From: Diphasiastrum complanatum | Taxonomy: Eukaryota > Streptophyta > Lycopodiopsida > Lycopodiales > Lycopodiaceae | DNA: 64,000 bases | Reading direction: 5' to 3' | Assembly (NCBI GenBank): GCA_029204225.1 | Contig: CM055104.1 | Span: 48,740,451-48,804,450, forward strand | The notes under the pieces: model-generated | Database searches by the model: none | The model's input: only the letters and a program-made list of their open reading frames with translations | What the model was told of the DNA's origin: nothing | Position numbers and translations under genes: made by a program | In this document: piece by piece, positions 1-12,944 of the stretch | Position numbering within the stretch: the stretch's first letter is position 1 | Layout of the letters: every line of letters starts with the position of its first letter

Positions 1-199
1 AGAGTTTGCTTTCTGTTGGTGTAATGGCAAATCAACATCTTAAGGTTGAATTTGTCAAGGATGGTTGCCTTATGAGGGATATGAACCATAAAGTGGTGGC
101 GAAGGGTTATAGAGATAGTAACTGTGGCCTTTATAAATTGGATGCTGCAAAACCAGGAGAATATGGTTTGGCTATCTCAACATCATCTCAATCTGAGTT

Positions 200-859
200 G
201 TGGCACAGGAGACTTGGTCATTTGAACTATGGGAGCTTGAGATTGATGGCGAAGCTGAAGATGGTAATAGGGTTACGGCATTGCAGGATGATCATCATGC
301 AATATGTGAAGGATGCGTCATGGGAAAGCATCACAGGGAGACATTCAAGAAAGGTGGAGCTGCAAGAGCTAAGAAACCGCTGGAACTTATTCACAGCGAC
401 CTGTGTGGCCCAATGAAGACCATGTCGTCGGGGAAAGCATATTATTTTATGACTTTCATAGATGATTACTCTAGGAGGACATGGATTTATTTGTTGAAGA
501 AAAAATCTGATGCTTTTGCTTGCTTCAAGGAGTTCAAGACTTTGGTAGAGAACCAACTGGATGCACGCATCAAAGTGCTAAGATCTGATAGAGGGGGCGA
601 ATACAAATCTGATGATTTTGAGGACTTTTGCAAGGAACACGACATCAAAAGACAATTCACACAGTCACACAAGCCACATAGTAATGGTGTAGCTGAAAGG
701 AAAAACAGGACTATTATGGAGAGTGCATGCTCCATGATGAAGAAAATGGGCTTGACCGATTCACTTTGGTCGAAAGCATGCAGTGCGGCAACATTCTTGC
801 AAAATAGGAGTCCTACAGTTGCGGTTCCAAATGTGACTCCCGAAGAAGCATTTACATGA
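200..859 (+). pseudogene. Copia integrase fragment
   Basis: The 219-codon frame contains the end of the integrase zinc-binding region (CEGCVMGKHH), then the catalytic core: HSDLCGPM for the first Asp, LRSDRGGEYKS for the second, and the NGVAERKNRTIMES block that carries the catalytic Glu. These are the classical D,D-35-E landmarks of copia integrases. It stops at 857-859, where the consensus would continue (EEAF, then GxKP); the downstream sequence to about 1050 still reads as the integrase C-terminus (IFVGYDERTKAYR, DVIFDE) in another frame. The GAG-pre-integrase block upstream is in a third frame, so at least two shifts separate the pieces. Confidence 0.9.
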
Positions 860-1588
860 ATAAAGCCAAAAATTGACAAGTTTCGTGTCATTGGACGTAA
901 AGCCTATGTACATGTGCCAAAGGAGGAGCGAATGAAACTTGATGCCAAAGCAATCAATCGTATCTTCGTCGGTTATGACGAGAGGACGAAGGCATACAGG
1001 TGTTTTGATCCTGTAATGAACAAGATTCACATTAGCAAAGATGTGATCTTTGATGAGACGCATAGGTATGAAGATGAAGACCATGCAAGTGGTGAAAGCA
1101 TCAAAAGACTTCCCACAATTTTGGAAGAATAAGATGAAGAAGATGCTCCACAAGATGATGTACGTGGAGACGAGAGTCGAGAGGGTGAGTATGAAAGGAC
1201 ACCATCTATTCAAGAGCCTAAGGGGAGATACTTACCAATAGGAGCAATAAAGGAGAAACCGGTTGGAAGTAAGAGACATTACTTAGACACTCCTTGGGAT
1301 ACATACTCTTCACGTAGTGTATCACCTGAATCTAAGATACCAAAATGGTATGAAAAGATCATGAAAGATGCAAAGCTAAGTCAACCAGGATCTAGCACAC
1401 AAGGAGAAATGAGAAGATCAACGCGGGAAAGGAAGTCTCCCGATTGTTATCATGTGAACTATGCCCTAATGAGTGACATTTTGAAGTGTCGAGAGCCATC
1501 AACCTTTGACGAGGCAAAAGATCACAAAGAGTGACAAAGGCCAATAGAAGAGGAGATAGAATCCATTCACAGGCATGATACATGGGAG

Positions 1589-1858
1589 TTGGTTGATCTA
1601 CCACTTGGAAAGAAATCCATTGACAACAAATGGGTGTTTATAACGAAGTTTCATGCGGATGGCACGATAGCAAAGCATAAGGCACGCCTAGTAGTGAAGG
1701 GTTATGAGCAAAGCAAAGGAATTGACTATGAAGAGACATTTGCTCTAGTGGCTAAGTGGACTACGCTATGCCTTATCATTGCCCTAGCATCTCATTTTGG
1801 GTGGAAGATCCATCAAATGGATGTGAAGTCCGCATTAAAGACAAAGTGTTTTACCTAA
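1589..1858 (+). pseudogene. Copia reverse transcriptase N-terminal fragment
   Basis: The residues KWVFITKFHADG, KARLVVKGY and HQMDVKSA are the fingers part of copia RT. After DVKSA the frame ends at 1856-1858. None of the following RT landmarks (YMxQPxGF, YGLKQAPRAW, YVDD) is present; the next recognisable codons belong to RNase H. This is an internal deletion of the RT palm rather than simple substitution decay. Confidence 0.88.
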
Positions 1859-1859
1859 G

Positions 1860-2330
1860 TTGCAGGGTTATGTTGACGCTGATTGGACAGAAAGTATAGA
1901 TGATAGAAAGTCAACAACAAGTTATGCCTTCAAATTTGGTAGCGGTTGTTTTTCATGGTCTAGCAAGAAGCAAGATACTATTTCTCTTTCTTCTACAGAA
2001 GCCGAATACAAAACGTTAAGTTCTGCTACCCAGGAAGCTGTTTGGCTACGTAAGTTGTTATGTGAGATTGGCATGAAGCAGGTAAACCCTACTGTTATTT
2101 TTTGTGACAGTCAAAGTGGAATACAATTGGCTAAAAATCCTGTCTTTCACGCAAGGACAAAATATATTGAGGTAAAATATCACTTTGTGCGTGAGAAGCT
2201 ACAATATGAAGATATAAGTATTGTACACTGTTCTACGTTGTTACAAGTTGCTGATATATTTACAAAAGCTTTAAGTAAAGAAAAGTTTGAGACTTTTAGA
2301 GCCAAACATGGCTTGGATATGGTTGTATAA
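1860..2330 (+). pseudogene. Copia RNase H fragment
   Basis: An open frame of 156 codons shows the copia RNase H signature: GYVDADWTESIDDRKSTTSY (first Asp), SLSSTEAEYKTL (Glu), FCDSQSGIQLAKNPVFHART (Asp) and the terminal VADIFTKALSKEKFE block. The reading frame is intact across the domain and ends with a natural stop about where copia pol ends. It is joined directly to the RT N-terminal fragment. The annotated first Met is not a true start. Confidence 0.9.
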
Positions 2331-2670
2331 AAAGCCTTTACTTGTAATACTATCATGGAGGTATGTTCCATGAATAGAGTAAACTCCGAATTAAAGAGAG
2401 ACGTTGATCATTGAGGGAGAGAGTTAAAATAGCAATGATCGACTTATACGGTGCTTTCTTATTTCGACGGCACCACGTGTGCTTAGTTCTAGAATTATCG
2501 GGCCATCTTTCAAGCCCTTTGAGTGCTTTTAAGCAACTTTATCTTTGTACTTGTAAGTTAGTTGAATATACAGCTTGTGGAGAGCAATTTTGTTGTCTTG
2601 TCTTGTTGCACTTGATGTTGTGCTGAGGTGATCGATCCGGTCGAGTGTTTTAAACTGTTTTTCTTAACAT

Positions 2671-3012
2671 GCAGTTGGAGCAGTCTTAATCCAGCCAGGT
2701 GAACACAAAAAAGATTTTCCAATCCGATTTGCAAGCCGACAGCTCAGTGATACCGAAATGAATGATTCAACCACAGAGCGAGAAGCACTGGCAATGATCT
2801 ATGCGGTTAATAAATTTTGACACTACTTGATGGCCACATATTTTGCTTTTTATACAGACCATCAACCCTTGCTCTATCTCGTTAATAAAACTTGCAACAC
2901 CGGAAGAATCACTAGATGGCTGCTTCTGTTGTTGGAGTTTGATTTTCGGATAGTAGTTCGCAAGGGAAAACAACATTACATGGCAGATCACGTGTTACGA
3001 ATCAAATCCCTA
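2671..3012 (+). pseudogene. Ty3/gypsy RNase H scrap
   Basis: Reading frame 1 from about 2671 gives the gypsy RT-linked RNase H pattern: VGAVLIQPGE, then REALAMIYAV, then YTDHQPLLYL, and RKGKQHYMADH at the end. There is an in-frame stop after VNKF (near 2818). Only about 115 codons survive, without RT or integrase on either side. It abuts the end of the preceding copia element (possible LTR end CTTAACA just before it), so one element probably inserted into or next to the other. Confidence 0.8.
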
Positions 3013-4200
3013 CTTGTTAGATTGTTGCGAGTTTTAATGCATAAGAAAGGATTTATATCATTCTTCCAGATTCTATATCCAATTCCTAGCTTTTGCATAT
3101 AGAATTTGAGTTAAGTTGTCTAATTTGGCAATTTGGAGGCCAAAGTGAATTTTCAACTTAGAGATATATTTCTTTATGTCAATAAGGACTAAAAATAGTG
3201 TTCTTACTATTTCTAACAACTATATAGGTGGATTAGGTCGGATTTGGACCTACTCTAAATGGTTAGTAAAGATACATTGAATATAGTCATGTTAGATCTA
3301 GGTTTTTGACAAGTACCTATAAATTTTCATAAGTTGCTAATCTTAGGCAAGATGATCCAAATAAGTCAAGAGGATATTATAAATACGCATACAAGTGTGG
3401 AAGAAATTTATCTCTCTCATTCATTCTTGTGAAAGATATCTCTTTGGGTTTCTACATCCATTTTTTGCATCTTGGTGGTGATATAGTGAGATTTTGTGTA
3501 GAATGTTATTTTTCTTATGTATATGAGTTCACACGTGTGAGTACTGTTATTGTACGACTGTTGTACAGACATGAACAATAAATTATCCTATCTAAGTGTT
3601 TATGAAAAGTACTTGTTGAGTTTTCATCTTCTCTGTGTAGTTGATGCATGATTTCTACATTTGTAATAAAGCTAGATGTGCTCGCCAAATTTGCCAAAGA
3701 TCAAGAGGCATAATTAGGTCTTGTGATCTAATTTTTTCACACCAATGTCATCATCTCCAGAAAATGATGATCATGATACTCCACATACTTCTAAGCGAGA
3801 ATATCGGTGATATGGTTTGTAGCTTAAAATGTGCAACAAGGGATGAATTGGAGCATGATGTGTCATTATTTAATGACTCCACATTGCATGCATCCTCTTG
3901 TTAGAAATAGACTCGTTTGGTATGGCGAATTTGTCACATGATGCGACAAATGGTGTATAAGAGATTCATGAATTTTATTTACACATATGTACTACAAACG
4001 TTGCGATCAACATGCAGATATGATGATTAAATTTGAAAATTTTAAAAGGGTTTTCTAGACTTACTTTTTGATAATTTGTAGAAGTTTAAGGTTAATTTTT
4101 TTCTCTCTTTTGCTCTTCTTAGTTGTAAAATCACTAGAATGTCACCTATTATGGATATATTGTGGTTTCAAATACCAATTAGCCACATTAATAATTAGGA

Positions 4201-4413
4201 TTTTTCACCAAATATACTACTTATACCTGAAGGGTTGGGTGGGCTTGCTTTATGACATGTAGTCTTTGAAAAAGTGCCATAATCAAAAAATGAAATGAAC
4301 TCTATACATTTGTATAAATAAATAGCTATTGTTTTTTACCAAACTTGCTATTTGTTTATCTAAAGGGTCAGGTAGGCTTGCTTTGCGACATCTAATCTTT
4401 GCAAAAGTGCCAT
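4201..4413. repeat. Diverged direct repeat, two units of about 82 bp
   Basis: Units at about 4201-4281 and 4331-4413 share the order TTTTTCACCAAA..., AAGGGTYRGGTRGGCTTGCTTT, then GACAT, and AAAAGTGCCATA. They are separated by about 50 bp of unrelated AT-rich sequence. No function is visible. Confidence 0.7.
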
Positions 4414-4871
4414 AGAAGTCGATATATTAAATATTTCCTACGATGACGATTGATAATACCCACTCTGTATACTCAATTTTATAGATGAGCTTAGCATCTA
4501 ACAATTGCTCCTTTTTTATCAACTATGTGTAATTTGGATTGTGTGGTAGTATTAGCTTACCTTTGGCGTTGCTCCTTCTACCAAAGGAATGGTGTGTTGA
4601 ACGATGGTTGAAGGAACATAATACCACTTCCTTGTTGCTCCAATCAGGGTGGTTGTGAAGTGCATCATAATATGGTGTGGATTAGTACCACGATTAACTA
4701 GAGATGCATATTACAAAGAATTTATATGATCCTCACTCTCATATTGAGCTCCATCATATTCAGAGGTAGTACTAACTCATTGCTCGAGTATTCATAGGAT
4801 AACCTAGCAAATATTATTGAACGAACTGATCTAAACTCCCAATTTTATTACGAGGGAGAAAAGTGAGATTA

Positions 4872-4986
4872 ATTCTATAGGTTTATACAGATATACTTCT
4901 AGGCCAAATACGCTTGCAAGTGAGTGCAGAATTCTAAAGGGTTATATAGATGTACTTTTAGGGCAGATAAGCTTAGCAAGTGGGTG
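4872..4986. repeat. Tandem duplication, two units of about 56 bp
   Basis: Unit 1 at 4872-4926 and unit 2 at 4931-4986 align over ATTCTA..., TTATA, AGAT, TACTT, TAGG and CTTGCAAGTG/CTTAGCAAGTG, with roughly 20 percent mismatch. They are adjacent head-to-tail. Confidence 0.75.
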
Positions 4987-5117
4987 GAGGCAAGAGGTTG
5001 GACTAGGAAGGCTCTAGTTAGGGTTTTAAAGGCTCGAGATTAGGGTTTGCGAGCTCCAAAATGAAACCCAATAAAAACCCTAAAAATGTAGGTGGGAGAA
5101 AGGAGGTGTGACAATAC

Positions 5118-5563
5118 CAATGCTGGGCGGGTATATAGGGTCGCGGCTGGTATCAATAATGGGTATCAACATGGTATCAAAAAACTGACCCGACTGGTAT
5201 ATGGATTTCTATACTAGGGTCAAGAATCGGACACCTAGTATTCACTATTTTACTATTCATATTGATACCCAGGTTCGGGAGATTTTGTGGATTTTTGCCA
5301 TGGTATCAATAGTAGTACTATTTTTAGTATATTTTTATATTTCGGGTTTTTTATATTTTAAACTATGATATTGCTCTTTAAAAAATATATTTTTAGCAAT
5401 TCGTACATGTATACCCAGCTGGTATCACCCTTGTGATACCAGCCCGGTCTATACCAGTCTACAACTCCTATACCTCCTTATGTTGATACTCTGTTGGTAT
5501 TAAATTATTTAAAAACCTACAATACCCTGACCCGGCGGATATTGTGATACCCGCCCAACACTG
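5118..5563. mobile_element. hAT-type MITE, 446 bp, with 8-bp target-site duplication
   Basis: The left end CAATGCTGGGCGGGTAT and the reverse complement of the right end (CAGTGTTGGGCGGGTAT) match at 15 of 17 positions. The element is flanked by identical 8-mers GACAATAC at 5110-5117 and 5564-5571. Eight-bp duplications and CA(G/A)TG termini are hAT hallmarks. There is no coding capacity. Inside, GGTATCA and its complement TGATACC recur several times near both ends, as expected of subterminal transposase-binding sites. The perfect duplication implies a fairly recent insertion. Confidence 0.9.
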
Positions 5564-5571
5564 GACAATAC

Positions 5572-6370
5572 CCTAATACCCTATTTCCATTCTAGAAGGG
5601 TTTTGGCGCTGGAGTAGGAGTTGTTCCCCGTGTTCACGATCATTATACGAAGTGTGGCGATGGTGCGACATAAGGTACGCTTGATTCCATTTGTGTTTCT
5701 TTTCTTTCGTGTAGCTGATATTATGATGTTCATGGCTTTTGTCTGTCGTGCATGGGTTGACAGCCATCGAAAGCAGAATCAGAGGTTGGATTAGACACCC
5801 TTGGTTGATAGAGTGAGTCGCTTTTGACAAACGGATTGCATAAGAGTGGGCATCGGCCTCACGCAACCTTAACTTCAGATTAAACCATTGATGAAGCCTG
5901 TCTGTGTGTAGTTTTTCTTTGATTTTAATGTCTTGCAAGCGATAAGCTATCCTCTTGAGCCATTGTCAATTTAATGGATGGTCATGGTAAATAGAAGGTA
6001 CTGGACTTGACACGACAAGCCAGCTCATTTGGTTGAAATAAGTCGGTTCAGCATCCTCTCATTTTCATAGATTTAACTGGCCTAGAATGACACGATAAAT
6101 TTCTTAAAAAGTTATTGTTGCAATCTCTCTATAAACATCAAGAAGATTATGCTGTATCCGTCTGTGGCTATTATCATGTATCCAAACGACTATTATCAAC
6201 ATTATATGTTGGAGCAACCAATAATTAAAGCCATTGTTGATTTCCGTGATACAGCGTTACATCTACGTCCAAAATATAAATACACAAAATGCATATTTTA
6301 TTATTCAGTACCAAGTGATAGACAGTGGACATGCTCAGTAGTTGTTGGTAATTCCAATTAAAACCGTGGG
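5572..6370. other. Non-coding stretch, nothing recognised
   Basis: Open frames here (for example 5573-5938 on the minus strand) have no family-like motif. No repeat structure beyond AT-rich runs was seen. Confidence 0.5.
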
Positions 6371-6689
6371 TGTTGGTGCGGGAAAATAACAACGAGTACA
6401 CTTTATGAATAACTAGATCTTACTAGCATTCAAAAGATACATCAAGAGCTAAACACAATAGAAGTGCTGCGCTTGACCTACATAAGCCAGGAATCCAGGA
6501 TGTCCTACATCATGCACTATTCCAAGAAGCATGCTCTAGTTTTTACTTTAGCATGTACTCAGCTTAGCTTGTAGTTAAACTTAACTTGTATTTAAACTAG
6601 ACTTGACTCGTAGTAGAATAGGTCCTAGAAAATGGAATAGATAATAAACCATGACCTCAGGAGGAATACTAGTTAATTATTATTTCTCA
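6371..6689 (-). repeat. Copia 3' LTR (minus-strand element)
   Basis: In minus orientation the segment starts TGAGAAATAATAATTAAC, typical of copia LTR starts, and ends CCGCACCAACA. It lies directly 3' of a purine-rich tract (GGAGTG, complement of 6690-6700), which in turn follows the decayed copia RNase H. The length is 319 bp. The matching 5' LTR was not found, so the element is truncated. Confidence 0.65.
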
Positions 6690-6699
6690 CACTCCTTGG

Positions 6700-7350
6700 T
6701 TATCAACTACTCCAAGCGAGTTTCTAAATTTCAAAAAAATTCTCTATACCACTTGCCCTTTGGTAAAGATATTTGCCACTTGGCCATTTTCAATGTTTCC
6801 CTCTTGAAATCTTTCTTGTATGTATGTAGTGTTGTTGCATCCAAATGTGTTTGATCCTGCTATAAAAAACATGATCCTTTGCCAATTGGATACAGCTTTG
6901 GTTGTCACATTGTAGTGTTGTAGGACCCTCTTGCTCCTTGTGAAGATCCTTCTAAATCCGCTTGAGCCAAACTGCTTCACATGCAGCAATTGTAGCTGCA
7001 TGATACTTTGCCTTTGTAGAAGACTACTATAGTAGGCTGCTTTTTGGAATTGCATTTAATACAACCAGTTCCAAGACATCTTCTATCTTTAGCATCTCCA
7101 TCCCCAGCCAAACGAAGGTGCCAAAGCTATAACTGTCCTTTGTGGTATTCATTTTTGCAACTAGTGCAATGGTTTCTTCTTAATCAATGGCCTCCTGTTG
7201 AGAGCATAAGCTTTTGCTACAAGCCTTGCCTTTTATTTGTCTATAGTACCATCATATTCGGAACTTTGTCTTGTAAACCACTTTACAACCAATAGCCCTT
7301 GAAGGTAGTTGAGAGGTCCACAAGATCCCATGTCTCATTCCTCATTATTT
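6700..7350 (-). pseudogene. Decayed copia RT N-terminus joined to RNase H
   Basis: On the minus strand, 7345 down to about 7085 reads as copia RT fingers with frameshifts: ETWDLVDL, then KWF..., DGTIDK, KARLVAKAYA. At 7045 to about 6720 it reads as RNase H: STKAKYHAA, ACEAVWLKRI, QCDNQSCIQLAKDHVF. The whole RT palm between them is absent, the same internal loss seen in the copia copy at the left edge. Several shifts and stops make it non-functional. It is followed by its polypurine tract and 3' LTR. Confidence 0.8.
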
Positions 7351-10300
7351 AACCAATCTCCTCATACATAACATATCTCCATGAATCTTCTTTTGAAACT
7401 TATTTAAAAGATGCAACCCACATTCCAGAACGTGATCCTGTATTTTTCATTAGGGTTTTCTGGAATGCAATTTTTTTATTTTAAATGGCAATATGGCTAT
7501 TAGATTTAAGGTATTTCAAGAGCAATTTATTTACCTAGTTTACCAGGAGTTTCAAGAGAGTGCAGTCCAGTTTTGGGCCATTAAGTGATTCTTTATAACA
7601 TCTCTATTTATGTATTAAAGTGAAATGAAATCACGTGATCTGTATGTGTAGCAAACTGACAACAATTATGAAGCATAAGCACCCATCTCAAACCTTGTGA
7701 TAGAAACGTGAATCAACCAATGTGCTCAACAAAATACAATGCATTATACAGTGCCAACCTAAAAGTATGCTACACTTGGTGAAGTTGTTGCTTCATGAAT
7801 GGACGAATAGAGAACCATAGCAAACACTTTAAAATGATATTGAATCTCTCTCCCTCTCTCTATGTTCAAAACCCTAAACCTTGAACCATATTGAATCTCT
7901 CTCAATTAGATTCAATGTTGATAATTTTAATGTTGTCTCTTTACAGGTCGCAATTGATCCTCCCTCATCTGACACTACTCTCGATCAAAAGGCCATAGGC
8001 TTTGCTCAAACTTCACTGTATGGTGTATCTTGCTCTATGTTCCTTAGAATCGGGCCTATGGGCAAAGAACCAGACCATGTGTCAGTCTACAGACTGCATA
8101 GGCCAAAGAATGTAAACAAATAAACAAGACTCGCAACACTCCTGATTTAATATGCGCAATATCACCCATCCTTGATGGAGCTATGTGTCACCCGGACGTC
8201 TGGTATCCACCACAAGGTGTAGAATTTGGGCTACAACATGGATGGGTCTATGGAAATAGTCCCATCTCCTCTCCCATTCTCATGGTCATAAGAGATATTT
8301 CTTATGAACTCAACTAAATGAATTCCGGTATAACAAGTTATTTATGGAATTACTCCATAATTGGTATTATGCAATTTCCCTACAAGGATTTCCAAATCCA
8401 AATTACATAATACAAGCACATTCACTAACCCTGATATCCATTTCTTCTCAAAGTTCCATCGGCTAAGCTAAGGTATCGAGAATTCTCATAGACATATAGT
8501 AAAAGCGCCTTGCATAACTAGTAAAAGTTCATGAATGGGGATTTGAGAACACCTCTTACTGTATTCAACAAAATATCTTCGCCGAATAAAGAGTTCTACA
8601 AGCCATTCATTCCTACCGGTCCCTTCATTAGCGCAAACTGAAACTCAAGTTCAACAAGTATCTTGCCAAAAAGCTTTTGCTCGTCCAGTTCCTAATGACC
8701 AAAGTCAATTAGAACACACCGCAACAAACCATGGGTGCTTTACCGACCAAAAACGAAGAAAATATATGGACTTAAAGAAATCCACAAACACAATTTAACT
8801 CTATTCCTTGGGAGTACCCTTACTCCAAAGTTGAACCGTTAAATAGCACGGTACCAGGACCAAAATTCCGACTACCTGGTACCTGCTTGAAAAAAAACGA
8901 GAAAAGTTTAATAATTTGCCGTCAATCCTAAATCCACGAACATAGTTTATGGATTGACAATTAGGATTTAACCGACAATCAAAATTATTTCACCAACCAA
9001 TTCCTCGGTTACAGACCGAAGAATTGATAATTCCATTCACATTGTCGATTCAGGTAGATTTTCCCGATAATCCCCCTTCCGAATCGACGATCGCTTTCAC
9101 CATAGCTATAACTCTAGGCTATTGGCATGCGACAGCCATTACCATTGCAGATAGCCATGCATCCAAAAAAATGGTCGTTCCACAATCATGCACCAGCTCC
9201 CCTTAGCAAAAAGGAAATAGCCATGCTATCCCCCAAGGTTTCAATGCAACCCTAAAGGCCCTTCAAACCCTAACAAGGTTTCAAAGGTAAGCATGCAAGG
9301 CGATAGACGATCAACACTTCCCACGGTCATAACAGCCTCCTTTACCATCGGGTTCTTCTCCCACGGCAGTTTTGGCTGGGAAAAAGCGACCTGCTGCTTC
9401 CTCTGCTGCTCGCGCTCCTCCCTCACAGCTACCTGAGTTGGAAATAGAAGCTGCCATAGCTGCGCTTCAGCCACAAACACCTCCATCGCAGCTCCTTCAA
9501 TCATCCCTCATGCGCCCATGAAAAGGTGAATAAGCATACATTATACTGCTGGAATTCATTTCCAGATGCACGTTCCAGATCCATACTACTGAAAAACGCT
9601 CTTGCACCAGTCTAAGAAGGTACAGGTTGAAAGGATCAGCGATGAACAGTGAGCGCCCTCAAGGCATTGGCAAGACCCATAGAATTGCTGCTAGCAATTG
9701 AAAGGCATAGATCCAACAGCCGACCCACGAACCCGAGCAACCATTCGTGCAATATCTACAGCTGTTTCTTCTTCTGGAATTCATACAAGTTTACCAAGCA
9801 GTCACTACCGCAGATCCTAGCCACGGTTAGTTTATTCATTCTGGACAAATTGATTCCTCACCAATCCATCAACAAACATCCTGCAGCTAAAACTGAATCT
9901 AAACTGTTAAAAAACATTATGGATAGATTTTTTGTTTGTAAATCTAGAAGAGTGAGTGCTAGCACTAATCAGATCAGATTACATATCATTTAGCTTAGAA
10001 GAAATGTTTTAGCCCTTTTGGATGTGACTTCATTTGTATCAGCTTACCGTTATTATCCATTCCATTTTTATTGCACGAGTGACTAGTCTACCATTGCAGT
10101 TGTAAGCACCATTTGCCAGGAAACGTTTCAACATGCTTCCAAGTTTTAGGATTTTAGGTGTTTAACTAGTAACAATTACAATAAAAAGTTGATGATGTTC
10201 CGAATAAGCTTATATTTTTCATGGAGTTCAGGACATTCTATGATGGTTTGCCAGATTAAGGCCTTTAAATCTACATTTGACTCTTCAACCCATGTTGAAT

Positions 10301-10639
10301 GAATTTGGGACATTTAGTCATAAAGGATTAAGGACCTACTTGCACCTCCATGGAAATTTAATGGTTAGGCAACTTCTTCGCAGAATGTAGGGTAAATAGC
10401 TTGAATTTTCAAGTGCGTACTTCAATTATCAATTCAAAAGCCATGTGCCATAGAGCTTCACAAATGAACTTCTTAATATCACACTATTTATCAAAATATT
10501 TTAGATATTTGGAAAACATATAGTATCAAAGATATTATTGATTGTGTAGATAAAATTTTCGAACTCTCTTTTAAGTTATTATTTGCCTATTAAAACACTG
10601 ACTGTTGCATGGGTAACAGTTCTATAAACAACATTGGAG
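7351..10639. other. Intergenic stretch upstream of UTP3
   Basis: No gene, RNA or element with definable ends was recognised. It should contain the promoter and 5' UTR of the UTP3 gene starting at 10,640, possibly with a leader intron, but no TATA box or transcription start can be assigned. Short ORFs at 9241-9504 (-) and 9649-9993 (+) lack family motifs. Confidence 0.5.
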
Positions 10640-12874
10640 ATGGGAGGGTCAAGGAGTGGGAGAGTTCGTGGGCGGCCTCAACCTTCTTACAAGGGAAAGA
10701 GTGACACCAATATGGGACATTTGGAGGATGACATGGATTTGTGTAAGTGACATGTTTAAGAAAATTTAGCCATATTCAATGAAGAAACCTAAACTTATGT
10801 TTTAGATAGGAGGTCTTTGGTTATAACATAATCTAATGTTTTGTTGTTTTGCTATTATGTAGTCCACAAAAGACGAGACAAGATTCCACTTTCTTTTGAA
10901 AATCCAGGTATGAAATGGAATCTGGATAGAATTTATCTTCGACCATGAAGTTGGATTGAGGTTTCTTTAATCATGAATTTGTTTTGTAAGGTTCTTGTCA
11001 ATCATGTAAGTGAAAATACTAACTTGTTGATTTTTATATAGAATTACTTAAATTTTTTCATTTTCCCCCTTGAAAGTAGGCACTAATGTGAGGTGCTTAG
11101 CTCTCCGGGCTTCTCAAGAAACATATCAATTGGTGAAGAATCAATCTCATCTCATTCATAGGCAAACTCTTATGCCAGTCGTGGGTTTTGCCTTGCAATT
11201 GGTGGTCACCTGACCCACTTGGTCACCGGTTCTTGCAGGGTAAATTAGGGCTACATTTGGGTCCGAACAATCTCACCCCCTTTAGAAAAGTCATTGTGCA
11301 ATGACTTTCCAATTCCCTAAAGGCACAATGCTCATGTGTATAGCTTTCCGCTTGTGCCTGAGCCTTGGAAAGGTTTTGCCTTTCAGCCTCAAGCCTATTG
11401 TGCATGTGAGTCAAAAACTCTGCAACACTTGATACCTTATGTGGAATACGTATGGTTATTGGACATTCCAGTCAGTAACAGTAGGTCAACTCAAATGGAC
11501 TGCCCTTGGATGCATGTCTCTTGTCATTATATGCGAACTTGACTAAGGGCAAATACTTTACCCAAATCGGTTTGCACACTGACATATGCTCAAAGCATGT
11601 TATGTACTACCTGGTTAACCCTTTTGGTCTTTCCATACAACCAAACCTATATCTTACGGATCTAGCCCCCAAGCTATGGATCAATCTCGCACAAGGGATA
11701 GAGGAGTCACACCGGCAGCATGTAGCTAGCTACCAGTCACACAAACAAGCCTACCCTAGTGAGAGCCCAATGGGTATACTTATACCCTCCAAGTCCCATG
11801 CACCACTAGTAGTGCACTGTGACACCTTGCTAGACACCTCTGCAGCCTATCTGGGCCACATCATCTAGTTCCCCTATGACTCACTGATAGACCCATAATA
11901 ATCCACCATCATGAGTTTAGGCCTCCAACCATTATTATGACTATATACACTTGAGGGCCCCAAATCCCTCATAATCATAATTACCTCACGGGTCGAGGTA
12001 GGCCTATTGACCTCTAGCAGGATAATCAATCCGAGATCAGTCGTGGGCATGACAATGGACGCTGATGTCGTTTGTGTCGTCTCCGTGGACGTTGAATCTG
12101 ACTAGTCACGATGAGCTAGGTCAATATCTATGTCATCATTTGAATCTGCTCGGGGATGGCGACTAGTGAAAAAGTCAGTAATCTGAGGCTCTGTATCACT
12201 ATCCACTGGACTGGGATGTCCGCAGCAAGGACATCTCATATATCATAAGGGCAACACATCTAGGATCCAAATAAGTGATGAGAGAACGTTAAGTGGATGC
12301 ATCTCTGAAAAGGCAATGATAACGCCCTCAAATCTCATAACAGGCCGAACATCTGAAAAGGAAATGCTCCTCTAACTCAATCTTTCCCAAGGAACACATC
12401 TGACATAATCTATCCTTACATGGAGTACCTTGATAACGACCAGTCAGGAGGTAATACCTGTACACCAAGCCTCTGCCGCATACAATGCTGGAGGAATGAC
12501 CACGGTGTTGAAGAGATGACACTTACTGGGAGCATCATGAATATAACTTCGGAAACAAAACCTCTCAAGCTGGACCAGGGAGGCGTGACCCTTCCCAAGG
12601 CGATCCGAGGCAGCCTGCCGCATACTGAAAATAGGACCACTGAGTAGAACCCCCAAGTAAGTATAAGATGAAACAATCTCCAAAGGCTGACCATCAAGGA
12701 AAATCTCCTGACCCTGCATGAAAGCTTTGGAAGACCATCACTTTGGTCTTCAATATATTTACCCTCAATCCCCACTGGGTACAAAAAGTATGAAAGCTGT
12801 CCAAATGTCTATGGATTTCAAGAGATAAAGCTGTATGTGATATCAGCTGAGACTATTGAAGAAGTCCGTGATAC

Positions 12875-12944
<70 letters not shown>

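Larger units (their letters stand above)
1..2423 (+). mobile_element. Decayed Ty1/copia retrotransposon, pol part
   Basis: The order GAG-pre-integrase (LWHRRLGH near 200-230), integrase, RT N-terminus and RNase H in one strand direction is the copia (IN before RT) arrangement. The element enters from the left edge, so gag and the 5' LTR are outside. The frame is broken at about 290 (shift), by a stop at 857-859, and again around 1130-1590. The RT palm is missing, with the N-terminal RT block running almost directly into RNase H near 1850-1862. A purine-rich run at 2413-2423 after the RNase H stop fits a polypurine tract; what follows to about 2670 may be a worn 3' LTR, but no clean TG...CA ends were found. 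The element is dead. Confidence 0.9.
3013..5109. other. Non-coding stretch, AT-rich, with two local duplications
   Basis: No credible coding segment on either strand. The stretch 3240-3640 has an LTR-like look (TATA-like TATAAATA near 3379, later AATAAA-like signals), but no paired ends were found, so it is not called. Two local direct duplications (4201-4413 and 4872-4986) are listed separately. Confidence 0.5.

Noticed and set aside
3210-3640. Possible solo LTR with TATA-like box
   Set aside because: No paired termini or target duplication found; promoter-like words are common in AT-rich DNA.
12877-12940. CRISPR-like regular repeat
   Set aside because: Simple GA dinucleotide run in a eukaryotic intron, no spacers.
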